Shown here: positions 1-8,014 of the stretch, piece after piece
How the letters are laid out: each line of letters begins with the position of its first letter
Position numbering within the stretch: position 1 is the first letter of the stretch
DNA from: Actinomadura luteofluorescens
GTDB taxonomy: Bacteria; Actinomycetota; Actinomycetes; Streptosporangiales; Streptosporangiaceae
Assembly: GCF_013409365.1 (NCBI RefSeq)
Contig: NZ_JACCBA010000001.1
Coordinates: 1,426,001-1,490,000 of the forward strand
Reading direction: 5' to 3'
DNA length: 64,000 nucleotides
Position numbers and translations under genes: made by a program
The notes under the pieces: model-generated
Seen by the model: only the letters and a program-made list of their open reading frames with translations
What the model was told of the DNA's origin: nothing
Database searches by the model: none

Positions 1-1095
1 GCGGTCGGCCGCATCCGGGGGCTGTTCGACCCGGTGCTGGAGGCGCTGCCGAACCTCGGGGTGCTGGCGGTCCTGCTGATCGGGTCGGTGCGGCTGGACT
101 CGGGCGCGATGTCGCCGGGCGACCTGGTGAACGTCGCCTACCTGTTCACGCTGCTGTCGTGGCCGATCCGGGCGCTGGGCTGGGTGCTGGGCGAGGTGCC
201 GCGCAGCGTCGTCGGATGGAAGCGGGTCCGCGGGGTTCTGGACGCGACGGGGTCGCTGCCGTTCGGGGACGGTTCGCTGGACGGGTCCGGCGGCGCGGCG
301 ACCGAGCTCCGGGTCCGGGAGGTCAGGTTCGCCTACGAGGCGGCCGGCGAGGGGACGCGGCGCCGCGTCCTGCACGACGTGTCGTTCGCGGCGGAGCCCG
401 GCAGGACGATCGCGGTCGTCGGCCCGACGGGGTCGGGCAAGTCCACGCTCACCTCATTGCTCGTCCGGCTGGTCGACCCGGCGGACGGGTCCGTCCTGCT
501 GGACGGCGTCGACCTGCGCGACGTGCGGCGCGGCGGGGTCGCGGCGACGGCGGCCCTGGTCCCGCAGCAGACGTTCCTGTTCGACGACACCGTGCGCGGC
601 AACGTGACGCTCGGTCTCGACGTCCCCGACGAGCGGGTCTGGGAGGCGCTGAGGCTCGCCCAGGCGGAGGGGTTCGTCGCGGCCCTCGCCGACGGGCTCG
701 ACACGAAGGTGGGCGAGCGCGGGGCGACGCTGTCGGGCGGCCAGCGCCAGCGGCTGGCGCTGGCGCGGGCGCTGGTGCGGAGGCCCCGGCTGCTGGTCCT
801 GGACGACGCGACGTCCAGCGTCGACCCGCAGGTCGAGGCGCGCATCCTGCAGAGCCTGCGGGAGTCGCAGGCGGAGGAGTCCGGGGGCGCGACCGTCGTG
901 GTCGTCGCCTACCGCAAGGCCACGATCGCGCTCGCCGACGAGGTCGTCTACATGGAGCACGGCCGCGTGATCGCGCGCGGCACCCACGCGGAGCTGCTGG
1001 ACGGCTCGGAGGGCTACCGCAACCTCGTCAACGCCTACGAGCGGGCCGAGGCGGAACAGGAAGCGGTCGAGGGCGGCGAGGAGGCCCTGGCATGA
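1..1095 (+). CDS. ABC exporter subunit A, permease-ATPase (5' truncated by window edge)
   Basis: The frame is open from base 1, so the gene begins outside the window. What is left is the last part of the membrane domain and a complete ATP-binding domain. Walker A (GPTGSGKST) lies near nt 421-447, the signature LSGGQ near 730-744, and the Walker B stretch LLVLDDATS around 790-816. Two catalytic positions are unusual: the acidic residue after the Walker B Asp is Asp (nt 805-807) instead of Glu, and the switch-loop His is Tyr (VVVAYRK, nt 910-912). The next gene starts inside its stop codon (ATGA). The pair therefore looks like a heterodimeric type IV (ABCB-like) exporter in which this subunit supplies the degenerate Walker site. 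The substrate cannot be told from the sequence; drug or lipid export is the usual guess. Confidence 0.93.
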   Translation, partial: AVGRIRGLFDPVLEALPNLGVLAVLLIGSVRLDSGAMSPGDLVNVAYLFTLLSWPIRALGWVLGEVPRSVVGWKRVRGVLDATGSLPFGDGSLDGSGGAATELRVREVRFAYEAAGEGTRRRVLHDVSFAAEPGRTIAVVGPTGSGKSTLTSLLVRLVDPADGSVLLDGVDLRDVRRGGVAATAALVPQQTFLFDDTVRGNVTLGLDVPDERVWEALRLAQAEGFVAALADGLDTKVGERGATLSGGQRQRLALARALVRRPRLLVLDDATSSVDPQVEARILQSLRESQAEESGGATVVVVAYRKATIALADEVVYMEHGRVIARGTHAELLDGSEGYRNLVNAYERAEAEQEAVEGGEEALA

Positions 1096-2912
1096 CGACG
1101 GTGACCGACACGGCGGCATCGAAGCCGCGGAGCGCGCCGGGACTGAGCGACAGCGCGGCGGAGGGCGCGATCAGCACGCTGCGGCGCGGGCTGCGGCTGA
1201 GCCCGGAGTTCCGGGCCGGCCTGGCCGGAACGCTGGCGCTCGCGCTGGTGTCGACGGCCGGGCGGGTGGTGGTGCCCGTGGCCGTCCAGCAGACGATCGA
1301 CAAGGGCCTCGGCCGTCCGGACGGCCCCGACCTGGCCTTCATCCAGACCGCGGTGCTGCTGTGCGCGGCGGCCGTCCTGGTGACGGCCGTGTGCGCCTAC
1401 CTGATGAACGTGCGGCTGTACCGGACGTCCGAGGGCGGTCTGGCGACGCTGCGGGTGCGGGCGTTCCGGCACGTCCACGACCTGTCGATGCTCACCCAGA
1501 GCGGGGAGCGGCGGGGCTCGCTGGTGTCGCGGGTGACCGGCGACGTCGACCAGATCAGCCAGTTCATGCAGTCGGGCGGGCTGATGTTCATCGTGTCGAT
1601 CGGGCAGCTGGTCGTGGCGAGCGTGCTGATGGTCGTCTACTCGTGGCCGCTGGCGCTGCTGGTGTGGGCGGCGTTCGTGCCGCTGGCGTTCGCGCTGCGC
1701 CGCTTCCAGCGGATCCTGTCGAGGGCGTACATGCGGGTGCGGGAGCGGATGGGCGACCTGCTGGCGGCGGTCAGCGAGTCGGTCGTGGGCGCCCCGGTGA
1801 TCCGCGCCTACGCCTCGGAGGAGCGCACCGGCCGGCGGGTGGACGAGACGGTGGAGTCCTACCGGTCGGCGCAGACGCGGGCGCAGGCGATGGTGGCGCT
1901 CACGTTCCCGGTCAGCGAGCTGGTGGCGGCGCTCGCCACCGCCGCCGTCGTCATCGCCGGGACGCTGCTCGGCATCGCCGGGGAGCTGTCGGCCGGGCGG
2001 CTGGTGGCGTTCCTGTTCCTGGTCACGCTGTTCGTCAGCCCGATGCAGACGGCCACGGAGGTCCTGAACGACGCGCAGAACGCGATCGCGGGGTGGCGGC
2101 GGGTGCTCGGCGTGCTGGACACCGCCCCGGACGTCGCCGACCCGGGCGAGGCGGGCGAGACGCTGCCGCGCGGCCCCATCGATCTGCGGTTCGAGTCGGT
2201 GGGGTTCGCCTACCCGGGCGGGCCGCCCGTGCTGCACGACGTCAGCGTCGGCATCGCGCCGCGCAGCCGCGTCGCGATCGTCGGGCAGACCGGATCGGGC
2301 AAGACGACGTTCGCCAAGCTCCTCACCCGGCTCATGGACCCGGTGTCGGGCCGCGTGCTCGTGGACGGCGTGCCTCTGGACCGCGTCCGGTTCTCGTCGC
2401 TGCGCGAGCGGATCGTCATGGTGCCCCAGGACGGGTTCCTGTTCGACGCCTCGCTCGCCGACAACATCCGGTACGGGCGCCCGGACGCCTCCGACCAGGA
2501 CCTCGTCCTCGCGCTGACCGAGCTTGGCCTCGCCGACTGGCTGGACGGCCTCCCCGAGGGGCTCGCGACACCGGTCGGGCAGCGGGGCGAGTCGCTGTCG
2601 GCGGGCGAGCGCCAGCTCGTCGCGCTGGCCCGCGCCTACATCGCCGACCCGGACCTGCTCGTGCTGGACGAGGCGACCTCCGCCGTGGACCCGGCCACGG
2701 AGGTGCGGATCCAGCGGGCGCTGGACGGCGTGACGCGGGGCCGCACGGCGATCTCGATCGCGCACCGGCTGTCCACGGCCGAGGCGGCGGACGAGGTGAT
2801 CGTCTTCGAGGCGGGGCGGATCGTGCAGCGCGGCCCGCACGCGGAGCTCGTCGCCGAGCCGGGGGTGTACGCCGATCTGCACGCGTCCTGGATCGCCCAG
2901 CGGAGCCTGTGA
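1092..2912 (+). CDS. ABC exporter subunit B, permease-ATPase
   Basis: A complete 606-residue half-transporter with an N-terminal six-helix membrane domain (roughly residues 50-330) and a C-terminal nucleotide-binding domain. Walker A is GQTGSGKTT at 398-406. Walker B is followed by the catalytic Glu527, and the switch His558 is present (SIAHR). The ABC signature is degenerate: LSAGE (502-506) in place of LSGGQ. This is the mirror image of subunit A, so the dimer should have one consensus ATP site (Walker motifs here plus LSGGQ of A) and one degenerate site. The ATG at 1092 is chosen because it overlaps the upstream stop by 4 nt and begins a Ser/Ala-rich tail before the first helix; the frame is open further upstream, but only as an overlap with the first gene. 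Confidence 0.93.
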   Translation: MTTVTDTAASKPRSAPGLSDSAAEGAISTLRRGLRLSPEFRAGLAGTLALALVSTAGRVVVPVAVQQTIDKGLGRPDGPDLAFIQTAVLLCAAAVLVTAVCAYLMNVRLYRTSEGGLATLRVRAFRHVHDLSMLTQSGERRGSLVSRVTGDVDQISQFMQSGGLMFIVSIGQLVVASVLMVVYSWPLALLVWAAFVPLAFALRRFQRILSRAYMRVRERMGDLLAAVSESVVGAPVIRAYASEERTGRRVDETVESYRSAQTRAQAMVALTFPVSELVAALATAAVVIAGTLLGIAGELSAGRLVAFLFLVTLFVSPMQTATEVLNDAQNAIAGWRRVLGVLDTAPDVADPGEAGETLPRGPIDLRFESVGFAYPGGPPVLHDVSVGIAPRSRVAIVGQTGSGKTTFAKLLTRLMDPVSGRVLVDGVPLDRVRFSSLRERIVMVPQDGFLFDASLADNIRYGRPDASDQDLVLALTELGLADWLDGLPEGLATPVGQRGESLSAGERQLVALARAYIADPDLLVLDEATSAVDPATEVRIQRALDGVTRGRTAISIAHRLSTAEAADEVIVFEAGRIVQRGPHAELVAEPGVYADLHASWIAQRSL

Positions 2913-2993
2913 CGGGTTCCACGGGGCTACTTCCTGGGTAAACGCAAGCTAAAGCACTTGCCCGATATCTGGTCCAGTGCGCATTCTGCTGGG

Positions 2994-4250
2994 GTGAGCA
3001 ACGAAGTCGTGTTGGAATCGGCGGCCACGCTGCACGGTCAACTGCAGCGTGGACTCGGGAGGGCCGCGCGCCGCGCGGCGGACAAGCCCGGCGCGGGCGA
3101 GTACGTGTACGCCTGCGTCCGGCGGGATCCGCGCTGGGATCGGCAGTGCGAGTCGCGGCGGCTGTACTACGCCCGGTTGATGGTGGATCTGGAGCTGCCG
3201 GTGGGGCCGGTGGCGGAGCATCTGTTCGCTCCGTCCGACCACACCGACCCCGACGAGTGGCGGGTGGACCTGGCGCTGGGCGTGCTGGCCGATCTGGTGC
3301 GGCTGAGCCGGCGGGAGGCCGCCGGGCCGCTGCGCCGGTACGCCGAGGAGGGCGCGCAGTGGTTCGACGCGGTCGCCGAGCTCATCGATCTTGAGGATCC
3401 CTCGCTGGCGGTCGGCCTGGACGCCCTGGTCGCCGCGCGGTGCGACGACGCGGACCTGGCGCTGCTGGTCCCGGGCCGGTACAACCCGGTGATCGAGGCG
3501 TGGGCGGCGCGGCAGCCGCGGGTGGCCGACGCCCTGGCGCGGCAGCGGGAGGCGGGCCGGGCGGCGCGCCGCGCGATGGTGCCCGCTCCAGGGAAGGACG
3601 CGCAGAGCGAGGCCGAGTTGCTGGATCTCGCGCGGCGCCGCGGGGAGGGCTCCATAGCGGCGATATTCGAGCTGGGCCGCCGCCGGACGCTGGCCCTGCT
3701 GGACCTCGCGGAGGAGCTGCTGCCCCAGCGGCCGAGCAGGTTCGGCGGCGCGGTGTGCCGGGCTCTGCGCGAGTACGGGCCGGAGACGCTGCCGCGGGCG
3801 CGGATGTGGGCGGCGCAGCGCGGCGGCTGCGCGGACATGGGGCTGCGCATCCTCGCCCGCTACGGCACCCGCCAGGACATCCCCCTGCTGATGGACGAGT
3901 TGAACGCCGCCGTCGCCCGGCGCGACTGGGCCGACGCCGCCAGCCCGATCGAGGGGCTGGGACGGCTGCGCGCGGGCGAGGCCGTCCCGCTGTTGAAGAC
4001 CGCTTGGACCGAATCCACCTATGCCTATCTGAGACCCCGCATCCTGACCGCGTTGACGAGAACCGCCCCGCACACCGCCGAGTCCTACACCGTCGAGGGT
4101 CTGTGGGACTGCGAGGAGGGCGTCCGTGCCGAGGCCGCCCGGACCGCGCCCCTGACCGACGAGACGTCGCTGCGGCTACGCAGGCTCCACAACGACGACG
4201 CCGAGGACCCCGGCGTCCGCGCCGCCGCGGGCGCCCGCATGATGACCTGA
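2994..4250 (+). CDS. Hypothetical protein, all-helical HEAT-like repeats
   Basis: I do not recognise a named family. The protein (418 residues from GTG 2994; a TTG at 2958 is the alternative) is rich in Ala, Leu, Arg and Glu and reads as successive amphipathic helix pairs, such as the C-terminal stretch where short Leu/Ala helices are separated by Pro-Leu or Thr-Asp turns. This suggests an alpha-solenoid of HEAT type. There is no signal peptide or membrane segment, so it is probably a cytoplasmic scaffold. It follows the ABC exporter after about 80 bp, with no strong ribosome binding site at either candidate start. Codon use matches the surroundings. A functional link to the transporter is not supported beyond proximity. 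Confidence 0.8.
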   Translation: MSNEVVLESAATLHGQLQRGLGRAARRAADKPGAGEYVYACVRRDPRWDRQCESRRLYYARLMVDLELPVGPVAEHLFAPSDHTDPDEWRVDLALGVLADLVRLSRREAAGPLRRYAEEGAQWFDAVAELIDLEDPSLAVGLDALVAARCDDADLALLVPGRYNPVIEAWAARQPRVADALARQREAGRAARRAMVPAPGKDAQSEAELLDLARRRGEGSIAAIFELGRRRTLALLDLAEELLPQRPSRFGGAVCRALREYGPETLPRARMWAAQRGGCADMGLRILARYGTRQDIPLLMDELNAAVARRDWADAASPIEGLGRLRAGEAVPLLKTAWTESTYAYLRPRILTALTRTAPHTAESYTVEGLWDCEEGVRAEAARTAPLTDETSLRLRRLHNDDAEDPGVRAAAGARMMT

Positions 4251-4341
4251 GCCGCCGGTTTCCCGAACTGGATGAACCCCTCCGGGGCGGGGCGCGTATT
4301 CGTCTCTCGAATCGCGCGTCTCACCCCGGAGAGGAAGAGCG

Positions 4342-4788
4342 ATGGGTTCCCGACACCATCTCGGCTTGTTGAGGCTCGGCTCGTGGAGGACGGTGCCGCT
4401 GTGCGCCGCCGCGCTGGCGATGCCGCTGGCGGCCGGCTGTTCCGCCGCGTCGGACGCGTCCGATGGCAAGGCCGCCCAGCCGGCCAGCCTGGCCGAGCTG
4501 GCGCAGCAGACCGACTGCTCCCTCACCGGGAAGCGCAAAGTGCAGGATCTGGAGCAGGGGAACTGCAAGACCGCGCGGGGACGCTACGTCCTGCTCAGCT
4601 TCACCTCCGACAACGGCATGAACGCCTGGTTGGAGGAGGCCAAGCCGTGGGGCGGGACGTATCTGGTCGGGGCGCGCTGGGTGGCGGTCAGCCAGCAGAA
4701 GACCCTGGAGTCGCTGCGCGAGGATCTCGGCGGGAAGATCGTCCAGGGTGACGACCACGGCCCGGAGCACGGTTCGGGGCACGGCTGA
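4342..4788 (+). CDS. Small putative lipoprotein
   Basis: A 148-residue protein with a classic export signal: a basic start, a hydrophobic stretch and the lipobox LAAGC, predicting lipid attachment at Cys33 and display on the outer face of the membrane. The mature part is small, has two further Cys (in TDCSL and NCKTA) that could form a disulfide, and ends in a His/Gly-rich tail (DDHGPEHGSGHG) that might bind metal. The start is set by a good ribosome binding site (GGAGAGGAAGAG) just upstream of ATG 4342. I do not recognise the family. It resembles the many short lipoproteins of unknown role in actinomycetes. Confidence 0.82.
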   Translation: MGSRHHLGLLRLGSWRTVPLCAAALAMPLAAGCSAASDASDGKAAQPASLAELAQQTDCSLTGKRKVQDLEQGNCKTARGRYVLLSFTSDNGMNAWLEEAKPWGGTYLVGARWVAVSQQKTLESLREDLGGKIVQGDDHGPEHGSGHG

Positions 4789-4795
4789 GCGGCGC

Positions 4796-5407
4796 TCAGG
4801 CCCGGCCGGCCGGGCTCCCCTCGCTCGTGCCCTCCTCGCCCCGCACGAGCAGGGCGCTCCAGCGCTCCAGGGCGGGGCCGAGGCGGGTCAGGACGCGCCG
4901 CCCCGCCAGCCCGCGGCGGACGATGCCCGGATGCCACAGCGCGTGCCGCGGCCCGTCGACGACCACCCGGACCGCCGCGACCGGCAGCGGTCCGGCGCGC
5001 TCGGCGACGAGCGCCGACTCCATGTCCGCGAGCCGCGCCCCCTGCGCCGCCAGCAGGCCGCGCTCGGCGCCCCGGACGACGCGGTCGGTGGTGACCAGCG
5101 GGCCGACCTGGACGCTCAGGCCGTCCCGGATCATCTCCTCGGCGAGCAGCCGCGGCGCCGCGCACGGCACCGCCTTCCCGCCCCCGCAGGCGGCGCGGAT
5201 CTCGTCGGCGACGAGGACGTCGCCGGGCCTCAGCCGCTCGTCGAGCGCGCCGCCGAACCCGGCGACGACGAGGGCGGCGCAGGCGGCCGGCAGCCGGTCG
5301 GCGCGCCGCGCCCGGTAGCCGACGACCACGACCGGCGTCCGGGTGAGGCCGCGCCGGATCGCGCGCGCCTCCGTGCCGAGGGCGGCGCACACCACCGGGC
5401 CGAGCAT
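4796..5407 (-). CDS. Nucleoside phosphorylase/nucleosidase-fold protein
   Basis: Looks like a member of the phosphorylase superfamily (PNP_UDP_1), which cleaves N-glycosidic bonds of nucleosides, MTA/SAH or futalosine, and includes the hopanoid-associated phosphorylases of actinomycetes. Family signals are VVAGFGGAL and RPGDVLVADEI in the first half and the late LADMESA motif, whose Met-Glu pair contacts the ribose in this family. The start MLGPVVCAALGTEAR at 5407 is preferred because the fold normally begins there and a GAGGA motif precedes it. An in-frame ATG at 5533 would add 42 residues. It ends 7 nt from the convergent lipoprotein gene. The substrate is not determinable; no hopanoid genes are nearby. 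Confidence 0.8.
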   Translation of the reverse strand: MLGPVVCAALGTEARAIRRGLTRTPVVVVGYRARRADRLPAACAALVVAGFGGALDERLRPGDVLVADEIRAACGGGKAVPCAAPRLLAEEMIRDGLSVQVGPLVTTDRVVRGAERGLLAAQGARLADMESALVAERAGPLPVAAVRVVVDGPRHALWHPGIVRRGLAGRRVLTRLGPALERWSALLVRGEEGTSEGSPAGRA

Positions 5408-5668
5408 CGGCGCGTCCTCGGCGTCGGACCAGAACCGCCCTCCGGCGGCGTCCGCCCCTTCGGTGAAGTCCACCCGCCCAGCGAAACACGAGGTCATCCC
5501 GAGATCCAGCGCCATCACCGCGCGGTGCGACATTCGCTCACCACCCAGGGCGAGGTCAGCTCACCGCGCAGGGCGACACCGGCTCGCCGCCAGGTGCCGG
5601 ATCCGGGCGGCGCGGATCCGCCTCGCGGAGGGCGCGGACGGCCGCCCCGGCCGCCTAGACTCCCCGGC

Positions 5669-6010
5669 ATGACCTCGACCTCCTTTCCCCTTCGGCGGAA
5701 GCTGGCCGTACTCCCGTTCGTCCTGCTGCCCCTCGGCGCCGCGGCCGCGTGCGGCGGCGAGAACAGCAAGACCTCCTGCGACGTCAACTCCTGCACGGTG
5801 ACCTTCGACCGCGGTGTCGAAGCGAGCGCGTCCATCCTCGGAGTGAAGGCCGAGCTGGTGAGGGTGCAGGGCCAGATGGTCACCCTCAAGATCGGCGGGC
5901 AGACGGTGACGGTGCCGGCCGGGGACGGGCAGCAGGCCGAGGGCTTCGACGTCTCGGTGCAGTCCGTCACCCAGGACCAGGTGGTGGTGAAGATCTCCAA
6001 CAACGGCTGA
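5669..6010 (+). CDS. Small putative exported lipoprotein
   Basis: 113 residues with an N-terminal signal (RRK followed by a hydrophobic run) ending in AAAAC, a relaxed lipobox, then CGGENSK. The mature domain is a short beta-rich segment with alternating Val/Thr and two further Cys residues in the DVNSC region. It has a KIGGQTVTVPAG motif and ends VKISNNG. The start is ATG 5669; the frame continues upstream but only as low-quality sequence antisense to the neighbouring gene. It stands 19 nt before the winged-helix gene and could be co-transcribed with it. No family recognised. Confidence 0.75.
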   Translation: MTSTSFPLRRKLAVLPFVLLPLGAAAACGGENSKTSCDVNSCTVTFDRGVEASASILGVKAELVRVQGQMVTLKIGGQTVTVPAGDGQQAEGFDVSVQSVTQDQVVVKISNNG

Positions 6011-6029
6011 CCGGGTCTACCATTCGCTC

Positions 6030-7208
6030 ATGCGTTCGATGAACACGGCGGAGCGCCGGGCCCGGCTCGCGCTCCGCCACCGGCTCTGCCCTCCGGCCCG
6101 GACCGACGACGTCCTCGACGTCGTCCGGTCCATGGTGGTGCTGCACGCGACCGACCCGGCGACCGTCCACCTGTCGGTCGCGGCCCGCAGCGTCCACGCC
6201 GTCCCGGCGGCGGTGGAGAAGGCCCTGTACGACGACCGCACGCTGCTGCGGATGCTCGCGATGCGCCGGACGATGTTCGTCGCGCCGACCGAGCTGGTCC
6301 CGGTGCTGCAGGCGTCCACCGCGAACGGGCTGGCGGCCAAGCAGCGCGCCAGGTACACCAAGATGATCGAGCGCGGCGGCGACGTCACCGACGCGCCGGC
6401 CCTGTTCGCCCGGGCCGAGGAGGCCGCGCACGAGGCGCTGCTGGCACGCGGCATGGCGACGGGGGCCCAGCTCAGCGCCGACGTGCCCCTGCTGCGGACC
6501 CAGGTCGAGATGGCGCCCGGCAAGTCCTACTCGCGGGTCACGGGCATCACCACCTGGATCCTGGTCACGCTCGGCTGCGAGGGCCGCATCGTGCGCGGGC
6601 GGCCGAACGGGTCGTGGACGAGCAGCCAGTACGTGTGGTCGCCCGTCGAGACGTGGCTGCCCGGCGGCATCGAGCCGCTCCCGGCCGGCGAGGCCCGCGC
6701 CGGCCTCGTCCGCCGCTGGCTGCGCGCGTTCGGGCCGGCGCCGGTCACCGACCTGAAGTGGTGGACGGGCTGGAGCGCCGGCGACGTCGGGAAGGCCCTC
6801 GCGCTCCTGGACGTCACCGAGGTCGACCTCGGCGGCGGCGCCACCGGCCTCGTCCTGTCCGACGATCTGGAGCCGACGCCCGCGCCGGAGCCGTGGGCTG
6901 CGCTGCTGCCCGCGCTCGACCCGACCCCGATGGGCTGGCAGGAGCGGGGCTGGTTCCTCGGCCCCCACGGCCCGCTGCTGTTCGACCGCAACGGCAACGC
7001 CGGGCCGTCGGTCTGGTGGGACGGCCGCGTCGTCGGCGGGTGGGCGCAGCGCAGGGACGGCGAGATCGTCTTCCGCCTCCTGGAGGACGTCGGCGCCGAC
7101 GCGGAGGCCGCCGTCGAGCGGGAGGCGGCGCGCATGGCGGCGTGGTACGGCGACGTCCGCGCGATCCCCCGGTTCCGCACCCCGCTGGAGCGCGAGCTGA
7201 CGGCATGA
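6030..7208 (+). CDS. Winged-helix DNA-binding protein, HTH_42/AlkZ-YcaQ superfamily
   Basis: 392 residues with the overall pattern of the HTH_42 (DUF1006) family: an N-terminal Arg-rich helix, the VVLHATDPATVHLS block, tandem winged helices in the middle, and a C-terminal part ending in the WYGDVRAIPRF-type segment. Some members (AlkZ, YcaQ/AlkX) are DNA glycosylases that unhook alkylated bases or interstrand crosslinks, using a Gln-x-Gln or Gln-x-Asp motif at the position occupied here by His-Ala-Thr. Glycosylase activity is therefore uncertain. The start ATG 6030 leads straight into the conserved helix. The stop codon lies in the outer arm of the terminator hairpin. Confidence 0.82.
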   Translation: MRSMNTAERRARLALRHRLCPPARTDDVLDVVRSMVVLHATDPATVHLSVAARSVHAVPAAVEKALYDDRTLLRMLAMRRTMFVAPTELVPVLQASTANGLAAKQRARYTKMIERGGDVTDAPALFARAEEAAHEALLARGMATGAQLSADVPLLRTQVEMAPGKSYSRVTGITTWILVTLGCEGRIVRGRPNGSWTSSQYVWSPVETWLPGGIEPLPAGEARAGLVRRWLRAFGPAPVTDLKWWTGWSAGDVGKALALLDVTEVDLGGGATGLVLSDDLEPTPAPEPWAALLPALDPTPMGWQERGWFLGPHGPLLFDRNGNAGPSVWWDGRVVGGWAQRRDGEIVFRLLEDVGADAEAAVEREAARMAAWYGDVRAIPRFRTPLERELTA

Positions 7209-7245
7209 GCCGGGGCCCGCTCCCGGCGGGCCCGATGCGGGCTCA
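7206..7245. terminator. Bidirectional hairpin between convergent genes
   Basis: GGGCCCGC (7213-7220) pairs perfectly with GCGGGCCC (7226-7233) around a 5-nt loop, with an outer TGAGCC/GGCTCA pair at 7206-7211 and 7240-7245. It fills the 42-nt gap between two convergent genes. No U-tract follows, as is common for actinobacterial terminators. Confidence 0.6.
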
Positions 7246-7250
7246 GGCCG

Positions 7251-7871
7251 TCAGAAGTGGGGGCCCGCGATCGTCACGGCGCGGCGCCGGGCTCCGCTGC
7301 GCCTGAGGATCGTCACGATGAACGCGACGGCGGCGAGGCCGCCGAGGCCGAGCGCGGCCAGCAGGGCCAGGCCGAGGTAGCCGTCGGCGGTGTCGTCGGG
7401 CGTCACCAGGATCGGCCCGTCGGCGCCCCGGCATGTCAGCCGGGCCTCGCCCGACACCGGCGCCCTGAACGTGGCGGTGTAGCGGTAGGACGCGTGGTCG
7501 GAGGCGCTCCAGGAGTTCTTCCGCGTGAGCTGGACGGGCCCGGACCGCTCCCCCGCCTCGACGCGGCACGCGTACGGGGACGGGCCGCCCTCCCGGACGT
7601 AGACGAAGTAGCCGTAGCCCTCCGTGAGGCGGACGGTCACCCCGGCCGCCGGGTCGCCCGCGGCCGACGGGCCTCCGGCGACCTCCGAGTCGTCCCACAG
7701 GAGCGCGAGCAGCGTGAGGAACCCGATGGCGGCGACCAGGACCAGGACGACCGGCAGCGCGTACCATCCGGCGCTCGGGCTGATGCGCTGCGGCTGCGGC
7801 GTCCAGCCCGGTCCCGGCCGGCCGGGTTCCACGGGCGGCGGTCCCATCGGTGGGTTGGACCCGGGCCACAT
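7251..7871 (-). CDS. Hypothetical two-TM membrane protein
   Basis: 206 residues from the ATG at 7871, selected because a strong GGGGGAGAAG site precedes it; longer in-frame starts have none. A Pro/Gly-rich cytoplasmic N-terminus (about 45 residues) is followed by a transmembrane helix (residues 45-70), an extracellular domain with two Cys (in PYACRV and RLTCRG, probably disulfide-bonded, Ig-like beta pattern), a second helix near the C-terminus, and a short basic tail (RRSGARRR). Architecturally it resembles many actinomycete proteins annotated only as hypothetical. No family or function assigned. Confidence 0.8.
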   Translation of the reverse strand: MWPGSNPPMGPPPVEPGRPGPGWTPQPQRISPSAGWYALPVVLVLVAAIGFLTLLALLWDDSEVAGGPSAAGDPAAGVTVRLTEGYGYFVYVREGGPSPYACRVEAGERSGPVQLTRKNSWSASDHASYRYTATFRAPVSGEARLTCRGADGPILVTPDDTADGYLGLALLAALGLGGLAAVAFIVTILRRSGARRRAVTIAGPHF

Positions 7872-8014
7872 GTCTTCTCCCCCTGCGGAACGCCTGTGCC
7901 GGACGACAACGATCCCAGACAACGCTCCGCCCCGCCAGGCGGCCTCCGGTAAGGGGCCGCTGACCGAAAGATTGGGGCATGTCTGTAACGTCCCCTTGGA
8001 CAGAGGAGGTGCGT

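Noticed and set aside
159..1091. N-terminal extension of the second ABC subunit
   Set aside because: The extra 311 codons only overlap the first ABC gene in another frame and are Arg/Gly/Ala-rich noise; ATG 1092 overlaps the preceding stop as expected.
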